NCBI RefSeq assembly: GCF_028765165.1
Contig: NZ_JARADB010000002.1
Location: 1,054,001-1,118,000 of the forward strand
Length of the DNA stretch: 64,000 nucleotides
DNA from: Paenibacillus sp. MAHUQ-63
GTDB taxonomy: Bacteria > Bacillota > Bacilli > Paenibacillales > NBRC-103111
Direction: 5' to 3'
Below are positions 7,795-15,762 of the stretch, in pieces. Position 1 is the stretch's first letter; each line of letters begins with the position of its first letter. The position numbers and the translations under genes were made by a program. The notes under the pieces were generated by a model. That model searched no databases, had not been told where the DNA came from, and saw only the letters and a program-made list of their open reading frames with translations.

Positions 7795-8784
7795 TCACTC
7801 GGATCGAAGGTTCTTTTGTGCAGCGATATGCCGGGTAATCGCCAGGCCGTGGAGCCGGCCCGTTTCGATGAAAATTTCGTTGGCATCGTATTTAGATGAA
7901 GCGACAACACCAGCTACGTATAAGCCCGGTACGGCCGTTTCCATCGTCTCGGGGTTCACGACAGGCGCGTTCGTCTCTTCGTGGAAAACGACGCCGATCG
8001 TATCCAGAAGCGTGCGGTCAGGCCGGAAGCCTGTGAGCGCAAGCACGAAATCGTTCTCGAGCGTGACTCGTTCGCTTCCTTTGCGTACGGTGACGTTCAT
8101 CTCCTCGATAACTTCCACCTGAGAATCGAACCACATTGCGATACGGCCTTTATTCACCATGCTTTCGAAAATCGGCCGGACCCAAGGCTTAATATTGGCC
8201 GAGAAGTCTTTCCCCCTGTAAATAACCGTGACTTCAGCGCCAACCTTGAGCAGATCCATGGCGGCATCGACGGCAGAGTTGTTCCCGCCGATAATGGCAA
8301 CTTTGGCTCCGGCATAAGGATGCGCCTCTTTATAATAGTGCGTCGTTTTCGGAAGATCTTCGCCGGGAATGCCGAGAAGATTCGGGTGGTCAAAATACCC
8401 GGTAGCAACGACCACATGGACGGCTGCATATTCAGTCTTCCGACCTGCTGCATTCACTGTATGTACTAGGAAGCCCGGCGCATTACGCTCCACGGATACA
8501 ACTTCCTCATAAGAATGAATGCGCAGCTTTTCTCGCCGTGCGACCTCGCGGTAGTAGACCAACGCTTCCTGCCGGTACGGCTTATCGTTAGGCGTGGTGA
8601 AAGGGTAGCCGCCGATTTCCAGCAGCTCCGGCGTGCTGAAGAACTGCAAGTACGTCGGATATTGATAGATGGCGTTGACGATGCAGCTTTTTTCTATGAG
8701 TAACGGGGAAAGACCTTCGCGCTGCAAGGCGACAGCCGCAGACAGACCGCAGGGTCCGGCCCCGATCACAATGACTTGTTCCAA
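7795..8784 (-). CDS. ypdA: YpdA-like bacillithiol disulfide reductase (FAD-dependent)
   Basis: FAD/NAD(P)-dependent reductase of 329 residues, a length normal for YpdA. The FAD-binding Rossmann motif IGAGPCGLSAAVAL starts near residue 6 with the family's Cys after the second Gly-Pro, and the NADPH-binding motif IIGGNNSAVDAAMDLL is near residue 165. YpdA proteins reduce oxidised bacillithiol. The TTG at 8784 follows GGAGGGGG at 9 bases; an upstream TTG and ATG are too close to or before that site. It is alone on the minus strand. A bacillithiol-dependent FosB is encoded near 50.7 kb, consistent with bacillithiol use by this organism. Confidence 0.85.
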   Translation of the reverse strand: MEQVIVIGAGPCGLSAAVALQREGLSPLLIEKSCIVNAIYQYPTYLQFFSTPELLEIGGYPFTTPNDKPYRQEALVYYREVARREKLRIHSYEEVVSVERNAPGFLVHTVNAAGRKTEYAAVHVVVATGYFDHPNLLGIPGEDLPKTTHYYKEAHPYAGAKVAIIGGNNSAVDAAMDLLKVGAEVTVIYRGKDFSANIKPWVRPIFESMVNKGRIAMWFDSQVEVIEEMNVTVRKGSERVTLENDFVLALTGFRPDRTLLDTIGVVFHEETNAPVVNPETMETAVPGLYVAGVVASSKYDANEIFIETGRLHGLAITRHIAAQKNLRSE

Positions 8785-8860
8785 TGTTGACAACCCCCTC
8801 CATAACTGTTTCCCCAACTAATAGTAACGCAACCTAACGGGGATGCCAAGCTCAGGGAGG

Positions 8861-8911
8861 TAAAAAAAGAGCAGACAGCTCTCCGATTAACGTTCGGAAT
8901 ACGCTGCCTGC
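8861..8911 (-). terminator. Terminator of the 58-residue small gene
   Basis: On the minus strand GCAGGCAGC and GCTGTCTGC can pair with one G-U pair, and seven Ts follow the stem. It lies just after the stop of the small minus-strand gene at 8928 and supports that gene being real. Confidence 0.7.
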
Positions 8912-8927
8912 CCGGCGGATCTTGACG

Positions 8928-9104
8928 TTATTTCTGGTTCAATTGGCGGCTCTCATCCGCTTCGCTGATGTCGTCTTTGGCTATATTGACGGGCGTTAAG
9001 CCAGGTGCGTTCTCCAAGGTGTCGTTCACGAACTCCATGTCTTGATTTTTGGCATTCATATTCGTCGTTCCTTTGTAATTGCCGGTATGCTTCTTGTTCT
9101 CCAA
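8928..9104 (-). CDS. Small acidic unknown protein, 58 residues, TTG start
   Basis: A short minus-strand frame starting MENKKHTGNYKGTTNMNAK and ending ADESRQLNQK. The TTG start at 9104 is preceded by GAGAGGATG about 10 bases away, and an intrinsic terminator follows the stop. The composition is hydrophilic and acidic (about a dozen Asp/Glu) with no membrane segment or Cys. I do not recognise the family. Small hydrophilic proteins of this kind are common around sporulation in Paenibacillus-type bacteria, but nothing here proves that. Confidence 0.6.
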   Translation of the reverse strand: MENKKHTGNYKGTTNMNAKNQDMEFVNDTLENAPGLTPVNIAKDDISEADESRQLNQK

Positions 9105-9276
9105 GAATCATCATCCTCTCATCGTTTGGTTTTCACTTTCAGCCTTAACGTGTACACTTCGGCAGGATTTTATTCCCTGCAGCAGGGAAGAGGAAGGACT
9201 GCTTGCAGGCGTGTAGTTCGAGCGGACAAAATCAGCTATAATAAGTGAAGTTGGATAATAAAGGAGAAATGAGACG

Positions 9277-9585
9277 ATGAGTGCGATGGCGATTAAACAT
9301 ATGGTAGTTTTTAATTTGCATGCAGGTAAGGATACACCGGAAGCAGAGGCGTTCTTGAGAGAAAGCGCCGAGGAGCTCGCCGCGATTCCCGGCGTAGAGC
9401 AATTCGAAGTGTTTCGTCAAGTTAGCGCCAAAACGAATTATGATTACGGCTTTTCCATGTTTTTTGCAAATCAAGCCGCTTATGATGCTTATAACGTGCA
9501 TCCAGTGCATACGCAGTATGTTGCCGAGCGCTGGGTGAAGGAAGTCAGCCGGTTTCAAGAGATCGATTTGACGAAGTTCGAATAA
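9277..9585 (+). CDS. Dabb-family stress-responsive alpha/beta-barrel protein
   Basis: A 102-residue protein of the dimeric alpha/beta-barrel (Dabb) family. Diagnostic features are the opening IKHMVVFNLHAG, the stretch IPGVEQFEVFRQVSAKTNYDYGFS as two short pieces, and the HPVHTQYV segment near residue 75. Such proteins form dimers; bacterial members mostly have no defined reaction. The ATG follows AAAGGAGAAATG at good spacing. The next gene begins 12 bases downstream, so a short operon of Dabb, DUF2164 and Nudix genes is likely. Confidence 0.85.
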   Translation: MSAMAIKHMVVFNLHAGKDTPEAEAFLRESAEELAAIPGVEQFEVFRQVSAKTNYDYGFSMFFANQAAYDAYNVHPVHTQYVAERWVKEVSRFQEIDLTKFE

Positions 9586-9597
9586 GGAGAGAATGCC

Positions 9598-9852
9598 ATG
9601 AAGCCGTTCAAAATCCCTAAGGAAGAGAAGGAAGCGCTGATTAGCGATCTGCAAGGTCAATTGGAGAACGATCATGGGATCGAGATGGGCAATTTAGCGG
9701 TTGAACAGCTAATTGATTATATGGCCCAGCAGCTGTATGCGCCTATATATAATCAAGCGGTCGAGGATGCAGGCAAACTCCTGATGGAGCGAATGGGTGC
9801 GATGGAAGATGACCTGTATGCGATGAAAATCATGAGAAAATCGCGCAGATAA
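9598..9852 (+). CDS. DUF2164 family protein
   Basis: An 84-residue cytosolic protein matching the DUF2164 pattern: a Lys/Glu-rich N-terminus, a central EMGNLAVEQLIDYMAQQL, then IYNQAVEDAG and the terminal MEDDLYAMKIMRKSRR. The function of the family is unknown. The start ATG is preceded by AAGGAGAGAATGCC and lies 12 bases after the Dabb gene; the Nudix gene follows 23 bases downstream. Co-transcription is likely. Confidence 0.82.
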   Translation: MKPFKIPKEEKEALISDLQGQLENDHGIEMGNLAVEQLIDYMAQQLYAPIYNQAVEDAGKLLMERMGAMEDDLYAMKIMRKSRR

Positions 9853-9875
9853 CAAGCAGGGGAGGCATAGCCGCA

Positions 9876-10514
9876 TTGAGTAAGCAAGAAGAGCTGTTCG
9901 ACATTTATGATGACAAAATGAATTGGCTAGGCGCAGCCCCGCGCTCGGAAGTGCATGCGAACGGATACTGGCATTGCACGTTTCAATGCTGGATTATTAG
10001 CATGGAGGAAGAGGAACCGGCGCTTCTGCTTCAGCTAAGGCATCCGGATAAAGATTTGTTCCCGAACCTGTTGGACATTTCTTGCGCCGGACATCTGGCT
10101 GCAGGCGAAACAGTGGCAGACGGGGCGCGGGAGCTCGAGGAAGAGCTGGGACTTCACGTTGATTTCAGCGAGCTCGTTCCTTGCGGCATTTTTGCAGAGG
10201 AAGATTTGGTGTCGGACCTGCTCATCGATCGTGAATATTGTCATGTGTTCCTCTACCGGTGCGATCAACCGTTGTCGCAGTACAAGCTGCAGGCCGATGA
10301 AGTGACCGCTTTATTCAAAGTAAGTGCGGCCGGCTTGGAACGTCTGGTGCATGGGGAAGCGCAACAACTGGAGGCGAGAGGGGTTAGGAGCGGCGAGAAC
10401 GGCCGGCTTGAACCAGCCGAACTGGTTGTGACCTTGGACAAGGTGGTGCCGCATCCGGCGGCGTATTATGACCTTGTGTTCAATTCACTGCGGAAGCATG
10501 GCCTCCTGATATGA
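9876..10514 (+). CDS. Nudix hydrolase, IPP-isomerase/YfcD-like
   Basis: A 212-residue Nudix protein. The Nudix box is visible at about residues 71-93 as GHLAAGETVADGARELEEEL followed by GL, with the REL.EE.G core nearly intact. The preceding LFPNLLDISCAGH and the WHCTFQCWI segment resemble the isopentenyl-diphosphate isomerase-like subgroup, which includes proteins of unknown substrate. The TTG start follows GGGGAGG at 11 bases. It ends the short Dabb-DUF2164-Nudix operon. A diphosphate linked to another moiety is the expected substrate type; which one is not evident. Confidence 0.85.
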   Translation: MSKQEELFDIYDDKMNWLGAAPRSEVHANGYWHCTFQCWIISMEEEEPALLLQLRHPDKDLFPNLLDISCAGHLAAGETVADGARELEEELGLHVDFSELVPCGIFAEEDLVSDLLIDREYCHVFLYRCDQPLSQYKLQADEVTALFKVSAAGLERLVHGEAQQLEARGVRSGENGRLEPAELVVTLDKVVPHPAAYYDLVFNSLRKHGLLI

Positions 10515-10546
10515 AAAAGAACCGAATCGGGTAACCCGACCGGCTC
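10513..10546 (-). terminator. Terminator of the 54-residue membrane protein gene
   Basis: GAACCGAATCGGGT and ACCCGACCGGCTC form a stem with a few wobble pairs. On the minus strand it is followed by CTTTTTC, so it ends the small minus-strand gene. Confidence 0.65.
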
Positions 10547-10564
10547 TCCAAACACGCGAAGGTG

Positions 10565-10729
10565 TTAGACAAAATACTTGTTCGCTATGTAGGCATAAGC
10601 AATATAACCGACGATGGAGAGTCCGATACACAGAATGCCAAGCGCAATTTTACGCTTAAACAGCAGCACGAAACCCGCGCTGAAAGCCGACCCTATGAAC
10701 AACATAGAAATAAACGTGAGAATACCCAT
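10565..10729 (-). CDS. Small membrane protein, 54 residues, two membrane spans
   Basis: A short minus-strand frame beginning MGILTFISMLFIGSAFSAGF and ending YIAYAYIANKYFV. Two hydrophobic helices (about residues 3-24 and 29-49) are separated by the positive KRK turn. The ATG at 10729 has GGGAGATC upstream, and a terminator follows the stop. The DUF2533-like gene lies 14 bases upstream on the same strand, so the two probably share a transcript. No family recognised; a small membrane protein of unknown function. Confidence 0.65.
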   Translation of the reverse strand: MGILTFISMLFIGSAFSAGFVLLFKRKIALGILCIGLSIVGYIAYAYIANKYFV

Positions 10730-10743
10730 GAATCTTGATCTCC

Positions 10744-10998
10744 CTATCCTTTGTTTACGTAATCACGTACCATGTCTTCGGTTACATAAGAACGGAGCGG
10801 AGAAATGCCTTCTTTGGCATGGGCGATGATCTTGGCTGTTACATCATTGATCGCATCTACGGTAAACGGCAGCCCGCGTCGGCACAATTCGACGGCAGCT
10901 TCGATCGCTTCCTCGCGCTGGGCATCCAGTTCGGCGAAATGAACAAGGTGCATATGCTGTGCATTCGAATGTTTGGTAATCGCTTCATGTACATTCAT
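10744..10998 (-). CDS. DUF2533-like small protein (YpbS-like)
   Basis: An 84-residue hydrophilic protein. The opening NVHEAITKHSNAQHMHLVHF and LDAQREEAIEAAVELCRRG resemble the Bacillus YpbS/DUF2533 family from memory. The frame extends further upstream, but the ATG at 10998 follows GAAAGGAG at 9 bases and gives the family's normal length. No signal peptide or membrane segment. It is the first gene of a probable two-gene unit with the 54-residue membrane protein. Function unknown. Confidence 0.72.
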   Translation of the reverse strand: MNVHEAITKHSNAQHMHLVHFAELDAQREEAIEAAVELCRRGLPFTVDAINDVTAKIIAHAKEGISPLRSYVTEDMVRDYVNKG

Positions 10999-11134
10999 CT
11001 TCAAGTTCTCCTTTCGTGACCAGTTTCTAATCCAGTATACACGATTGTAAAGGGCAGGAACAGTTTTTACAGGGTGAAATCCGAACAATAATCGACAAAT
11101 GATAGCAAATGATAGAGAAGGTATAAGTGAGCAA

Positions 11135-13624
11135 ATGAGCAAATTACCGATTGAAGACGTACTCCCCCAACTGAAAAAAGCCCTCCAGACACATGTATGT
11201 GCCGTTCTGGTCGCACAGCCCGGTGCCGGCAAAACAACGCGGGTTCCGTTAGCTCTTCTTCAAGAGACCTGGCTGCAGGGCAAGAAAATCGTGATGCTGG
11301 AGCCGCGAAGGCTGGCCGCGCGGTCAGCTGCTCGCTATATGGCAAGTCTTATCGGCGAAGCCGTTGGGCAAACTGTCGGATACCGGGTGAAAAACGATAC
11401 GTGCGTCGGTCCGCAAACGCGGATAGAAGTAATTACGGAGGGCATCCTTACTCGGATGCTGCAGTCGGACCCGGCGTTGGAAGAAGCCGGAATCGTTATT
11501 TTCGACGAGTTTCACGAGCGCAGCTTGCATGCCGATTTGGGGCTGGCGCTCAGCCGGCAGTCCCAATCGCTGCTGCGGGACGATCTGCGGATCCTCGTCA
11601 TGTCGGCGACCATCGAAGCCGAACCGGTATCCGCAATGCTGGATGATGCGCCGGTCATTTTGAGTGAAGGGCGCACGTATCCTGTTGCTACCCATTACTT
11701 AAGCGCGTCCAAACAAGACGAAAGACTGGAAAACACGGTAGTCAGAAGCATTAGGCATGCCTTACAAACCGATGAAGGCAGCATCCTCGTATTTCTTCCC
11801 GGCGCACCGGAAATTCATCGCGTAGCCAGCGCTCTCGCCGCGCTGCAGCTTGACCATGTCGCGACAGTTGCGCCGCTGTACGGGAACCTGCCCCAGGATG
11901 CGCAGGACCGCGCTTTGGCGCCGTGCCAGTCGGGGAAGCGGAAAATCGTCCTGGCCACGTCGATTGCCGAAACGTCACTGACCGTGGAAGGCGTCACGGT
12001 CGTGATCGACAGCGGCCTGATGCGGGTGCCGCGCTTCTCGCCGCGTACCGGCATGACCCGTCTGACGACGGTTCCGGTGTCCGCGGCTTCGGCCGACCAG
12101 CGCCGGGGTCGGGCCGGCCGTCTCGGTCCAGGCGTATGCTACCGCCTCTGGACCGAGACCGAGCAGCGCCAGCTGGCACCGAGCTCTACGCCGGAGATCC
12201 GCGAAGCGGATCTGGCCCCGCTCGCACTTGAGCTGGCCGCCTGGGGCGTGTCAGACCCTGCGGAGCTGGTCTGGCTCGACCCGCCGCCTGCTGCTGCCTA
12301 CCAGCAGGCGAAGGAGCTGCTCTTGCAGCTAGGCGCGCTGCAAGAGAGCGGGAGCCCCAGCGCGCACGGCAAACGCATGGCGGCGCTGGGGCTGCACCCG
12401 CGGCTTGCGCACATGGTGCTGCAAGCCATTCCGCTCGAGCTCGGCGCGCTGGCGTGCGAGCTCGCGGCAATGCTGAGCGAGCGCGATGTGCTTGCAGGCG
12501 CTCGCGGCCGGGATGCGGATGTGCGCACCCGCATCGAAGTGATCTGGCGCGCTGCGCAAGGCGAGCAGCGCGATGATGTTGACTTTGGCTTGTGCCGCCG
12601 GATTGCGGCGGAAGCCAAAGCATTGATGGGCGCGCTCGGCATACGGCCTGGCGCGCAGCGGTCTGCGGCGAGCGGAGTGCTGCTCGCCTTCGCGTATCCC
12701 GATCGGATTGCGCAGCGGCGCACGATCGGGCGGTTCCTGCTCAGCAGCGGGCGCGGAGCCGTGCTGCCGGAACTGCAGGCGCTCTCGAACGAGCGCTACG
12801 TCGTGGCGGCGGAGCTCGACGACAGCGGTGTCGAGAGCCGCGTGCTGCTCGCTGCGCCGGTCAGCGAGGAGGAGCTGCTGAACGCTTTCGAGGAACGCCT
12901 GCTGCAGGAGCAGGAGGTGCTCTGGGATTCGGCGTCCGGCTCCGTTAAAGCGAGAGAGCGCCTGCGGCTTGGCGCCATTGTATTCAAAGAAAGGCCGCTG
13001 CCTAATCCGAATCCCGACCTGCTCGTCGGCGCTTTGATCGCCGGTATCCGATCGGAATCATTGGAGCTGCTGCCCTGGAATCGGGCTGCGCGTCAGCTGC
13101 AGGAACGCGTTATCTTCGTGCACCGCCATTTCGGTGACTGGCCGGACATGAGGGATACGGCGCTGCTGGATACGCTGGAGGAATGGCTTACCCCTCATCT
13201 TTACGGAATGACAGGCAAGGGAGCGCTCGGTCGTTTGAATTTGACACAAATTTTGGAAGGCATGCTGACGTGGGAGCAGCGCCGTTCACTCGATGAATGG
13301 GCGCCTACACACATCATTGTCCCTAGCGGCTCGCGCATTCCTGTTGATTATAGCGACATAGCGTCTCCGACACTCTCGGTCCGGCTGCAGGAAATGTTCG
13401 GCTTGGCCGATACGCCGCGCATCGCGAAAGGCCGGGTGCCGCTGACGCTGCACCTGTTGTCGCCGGCGCAGCGTCCGGTTCAAGTGACGAAGGACTTGGC
13501 CAGCTTCTGGCGGGATGCGTATTTCGAGGTCAAAAAAGACCTCAAAGGCCGCTATCCCAAACATTACTGGCCGGATGACCCCATGGCGGCGATTCCGACG
13601 AATCGCGCCAAACCGCGGGTTTGA
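11135..13624 (+). CDS. hrpB: ATP-dependent RNA helicase HrpB
   Basis: DEAH/RHA-type helicase of 829 residues, normal for HrpB. Motif I AQPGAGKTT is near residue 30, motif Ia MLEPRRLAARS, motif II DEFHERSL (the HrpB variant of DEAH), motif III SATIEAEPV, and motif VI DQRRGRAGRLGPG. The HrpB-specific C-terminus ends in KGRYPKHYWPDDP. The frame is open from 11099, but the ATG at 11135 gives the usual N-terminus MSKLPIEDVLPQL and has GAGAAGG about 13 bases upstream. The middle (about 12.0-12.96 kb) is distinctly more G+C-rich than its neighbours. Its cellular role is undefined in most bacteria. Confidence 0.92.
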   Translation: MSKLPIEDVLPQLKKALQTHVCAVLVAQPGAGKTTRVPLALLQETWLQGKKIVMLEPRRLAARSAARYMASLIGEAVGQTVGYRVKNDTCVGPQTRIEVITEGILTRMLQSDPALEEAGIVIFDEFHERSLHADLGLALSRQSQSLLRDDLRILVMSATIEAEPVSAMLDDAPVILSEGRTYPVATHYLSASKQDERLENTVVRSIRHALQTDEGSILVFLPGAPEIHRVASALAALQLDHVATVAPLYGNLPQDAQDRALAPCQSGKRKIVLATSIAETSLTVEGVTVVIDSGLMRVPRFSPRTGMTRLTTVPVSAASADQRRGRAGRLGPGVCYRLWTETEQRQLAPSSTPEIREADLAPLALELAAWGVSDPAELVWLDPPPAAAYQQAKELLLQLGALQESGSPSAHGKRMAALGLHPRLAHMVLQAIPLELGALACELAAMLSERDVLAGARGRDADVRTRIEVIWRAAQGEQRDDVDFGLCRRIAAEAKALMGALGIRPGAQRSAASGVLLAFAYPDRIAQRRTIGRFLLSSGRGAVLPELQALSNERYVVAAELDDSGVESRVLLAAPVSEEELLNAFEERLLQEQEVLWDSASGSVKARERLRLGAIVFKERPLPNPNPDLLVGALIAGIRSESLELLPWNRAARQLQERVIFVHRHFGDWPDMRDTALLDTLEEWLTPHLYGMTGKGALGRLNLTQILEGMLTWEQRRSLDEWAPTHIIVPSGSRIPVDYSDIASPTLSVRLQEMFGLADTPRIAKGRVPLTLHLLSPAQRPVQVTKDLASFWRDAYFEVKKDLKGRYPKHYWPDDPMAAIPTNRAKPRV

Positions 13625-13672
13625 ATGATTGCACACGCACATACTGTGCGTTTGAAGGGATAGAAGTTACCG

Positions 13673-14428
13673 ATGACTAAGCACTCCGTCCCCGGAGAGA
13701 TCGTGATTTATATTTCCGCAGGCTTCGCAACGGCGCCGGATTTTCTCGACCGTTTTGGCGATGCGCTTGCCGGCTGCTTCTCGGAACAGACGGGCGCCCG
13801 CGTCCGCATTGTCATCCATTTTCCGTACGGTGACTGGAGCCGGAGTCGTCGAAGGCAGCTCCTCGAAATCACCGGCGATCTATGGAACAATGCCCATAAC
13901 AAGCCATCTCGCTACGGGGGCAAAAACTTAACGAAGCTCATACGCGAGCATTGGCGCCCGGGACAGCAACTGCTCCTCGTCGGCCACAGCGCGGGTGCCG
14001 TCGCATCCATTCAAGCTGCGAAGGCGCTCATGGAGCACGGCTTGCCCATTCTTGGGGTAATCCAGATCGGATCGCCGAGATGCGCCGTGCCGCCTGCGTT
14101 GAAGGACCGCATCCTTTATTTGCACGGCGCGAATCCGCAGGATCGGAAGCTTGATCCAATCCCGCGGTTGGGTACCTGGGGCGGCTGGATCAAGGGGCGC
14201 TACGGGGTCTTTCAGTGGCATGGACAGAAACATGCTCCCTCTCACCGCCAAACAATTCCGATGATCGGTGGGCACGCGGATTATTTTAGAGACCACAATC
14301 CTTACATATGGCAGGAAACGACGAACATGCAAACGACCATCGGAACGATTTGGGCATGGTTAAGTCAATTGAAAGAGCTTGAGTTGAATGGCGAACATAA
14401 ATTTGAAAAGGAAGATGAATATGATTGA
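13673..14428 (+). CDS. Lipase-like alpha/beta hydrolase
   Basis: A 251-residue protein with a lipase nucleophile elbow VGHSAGAVASI placing the catalytic serine at about residue 106. A histidine in GGHADYF near residue 200 may complete the site. There is no signal peptide, so it is probably cytosolic, although IHFPYGDWSRSRR and the aromatic middle are unusual. Family beyond alpha/beta hydrolase (class 3 lipase-like) was not recognised. It begins 48 bases after hrpB and overlaps the next small gene by 8 bases, so a common transcript is plausible. Confidence 0.75.
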   Translation: MTKHSVPGEIVIYISAGFATAPDFLDRFGDALAGCFSEQTGARVRIVIHFPYGDWSRSRRRQLLEITGDLWNNAHNKPSRYGGKNLTKLIREHWRPGQQLLLVGHSAGAVASIQAAKALMEHGLPILGVIQIGSPRCAVPPALKDRILYLHGANPQDRKLDPIPRLGTWGGWIKGRYGVFQWHGQKHAPSHRQTIPMIGGHADYFRDHNPYIWQETTNMQTTIGTIWAWLSQLKELELNGEHKFEKEDEYD

Positions 14429-14684
14429 AGTTTTGAAGGCTGACATGGAGCACAGCGAAGAGGATGGCTATCTTGGACATGTGCAATTTAGCGTGCAAGG
14501 CCATGAACACCCGTACGAAATTACGCTGCAAAGCCCGCGCGGCAAAAATGATTGGAGCTACGCGCTGAACTTTTTGCGGGAATCCGGTAAGGAAGAAGAG
14601 ATTGAAGCGGTAGAGGAGCTTTTGGAGGAGGACGAGTGGTTCGATCTGCTGGTCCAAGCAGGGCTTAAAGCGCTTGAGAAATAG
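14421..14684 (+). CDS. Small acidic unknown protein, 87 residues
   Basis: The product opens MIEVLKADMEHSEEDGYLGH and has a strongly acidic tail, EEIEAVEELLEEDEWFDLL, probably helical. The ATG at 14421 is chosen since AAAAGGAAG lies about 8 bases upstream; in-frame starts at 14388 and 14415 are worse placed. It overlaps the upstream hydrolase gene by 8 bases in another frame, indicating coupled translation. I do not recognise the family; it looks like a conserved cytosolic protein of unknown function. Confidence 0.7.
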   Translation: MIEVLKADMEHSEEDGYLGHVQFSVQGHEHPYEITLQSPRGKNDWSYALNFLRESGKEEEIEAVEELLEEDEWFDLLVQAGLKALEK

Positions 14685-14728
14685 TTGCACTTTGGGAGAC
14701 GGATTAGAGGAGAAGAGGGGGAATTGAT

Positions 14729-15358
14729 TTGTCGGATGATATTGAAATGAAGCAGGTTCTCCGGACAAGCTATGATCAGCAAGCCAGACAAAGGAACGGC
14801 GAATCGATGCAGGGGTGGAAAATCGAAGAGCTTGACCGTTTTTTGACCAGATTGGGCGGAAGCGGGAAAACGGTGCTCGATCTGGGCAGCGGTCCTGGAC
14901 ATCAGGCGGAGTACCTGCGAGAGCACGGCTGCGAAGTCATCTGCATCGATCTATCGGAAGAAATGGTTGGCATCTGCCGTGAAAAAGGCTTTGAAGCGCA
15001 TGCGATGGACTTCTATGACCTTCATTTGTCTCCCGCATCGTTCGATGCCGTGTGGTCCATGAACACGCTGCTTCATGTGCCCAAAAGCAGTCTCGTCCAA
15101 GTGCTCCAGAATGTAGAGCGAGTTCTTAAGCCCGACGGCATTTTCTATATGGGGCTGTATGGCGGTTATGAAAGCGAAGGAATTTGGGAAAACGATTCGT
15201 ATAGGCCTCAGCGTTTCTTCGCCTTTTACGAGGATGAGCGCATCCAGAAGAAGGTTGGCGAGGTGTTCGAGGTCGAGCATTTTGCTGTGCTTCCGATGGC
15301 GGATATGCAGCCTGACTATCAAGCGATTATAGCGAGAAAAAAACAATTGAACCCGTGA
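14729..15358 (+). CDS. Class I SAM-dependent methyltransferase
   Basis: A 209-residue Rossmann-fold methyltransferase. SAM-binding motif I VLDLGSGPGHQAEYL is near residue 50, the acidic motif II is VICIDLSEEMV, and the motif IV region is FDAVWSMNTLLHVPKSSL. This resembles the ubiquinone/menaquinone-type or Tam-like small-molecule group. The TTG start at 14729 follows AGAGGGGG at 8 bases. The stop codon lies inside an intrinsic terminator hairpin. The substrate cannot be told. The repeat arrays begin directly downstream. Confidence 0.87.
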   Translation: MSDDIEMKQVLRTSYDQQARQRNGESMQGWKIEELDRFLTRLGGSGKTVLDLGSGPGHQAEYLREHGCEVICIDLSEEMVGICREKGFEAHAMDFYDLHLSPASFDAVWSMNTLLHVPKSSLVQVLQNVERVLKPDGIFYMGLYGGYESEGIWENDSYRPQRFFAFYEDERIQKKVGEVFEVEHFAVLPMADMQPDYQAIIARKKQLNP

Positions 15359-15372
15359 TTTCACGGGTTTTT
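15350..15372 (+). terminator. Terminator overlapping the methyltransferase stop
   Basis: ACCCGTGA and TCACGGGT around a two-base loop are followed by TTTTT. The stop codon of the methyltransferase lies inside the stem. Confidence 0.85.
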
Positions 15373-15379
15373 GTCGTCG

Positions 15380-15739
15380 CTATCCCCATCGCTCAGTGCT
15401 GTGTGACGGCCGTTGCGATCGACACTATCCCCACCGCTCGGTGTAGCGAGTTAGCCGCCGCTATGGTCACTATCCTCACCGCTCGGTGTAGCGAGTTAGC
15501 CGCCGCTATGATCACTATCCTCACCGCTAAGTCTAGCGGATCAGCTGTCGCTATGGTCACTATCCCCACCGCTCAGTGCAGCGATCCAGCCTCCGCTATC
15601 GACACTATCCCTACCGCTCAGTGCAGCGATTCAGCCGTCGCTATAGACACTATCCCTACCGCTCAGTGTAGCGGGTCAGTTGATGCTATGGTCACTATCC
15701 CCATCGCTCAGTGTAGCGATTCAGCCATCGCTATCGTCA
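15380..15739 (+). repeat. Tandem array A: eight 45-bp repeats
   Basis: Eight consecutive units of exactly 45 bp begin with CTATCC at 15380, 15425, 15470, 15515, 15560, 15605, 15650 and 15695; a degenerate ninth starts at 15740. The common core is CACTATCCCCACCGCTCAGT followed by GTAGCG. Each unit can form small GCT..AGC hairpins. Being a multiple of three, the array keeps a frame open, but no start or ribosome site precedes it. No equal-length unique spacers are present, so this is not CRISPR. Confidence 0.9.
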
Positions 15740-15762
15740 CTCCAACGATCAGTGCCGCGAGC

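Noticed and set aside
12186..12948. Several frames antisense to or overlapping hrpB
   Set aside because: High G+C content keeps other frames open; the sense frame has all helicase motifs.
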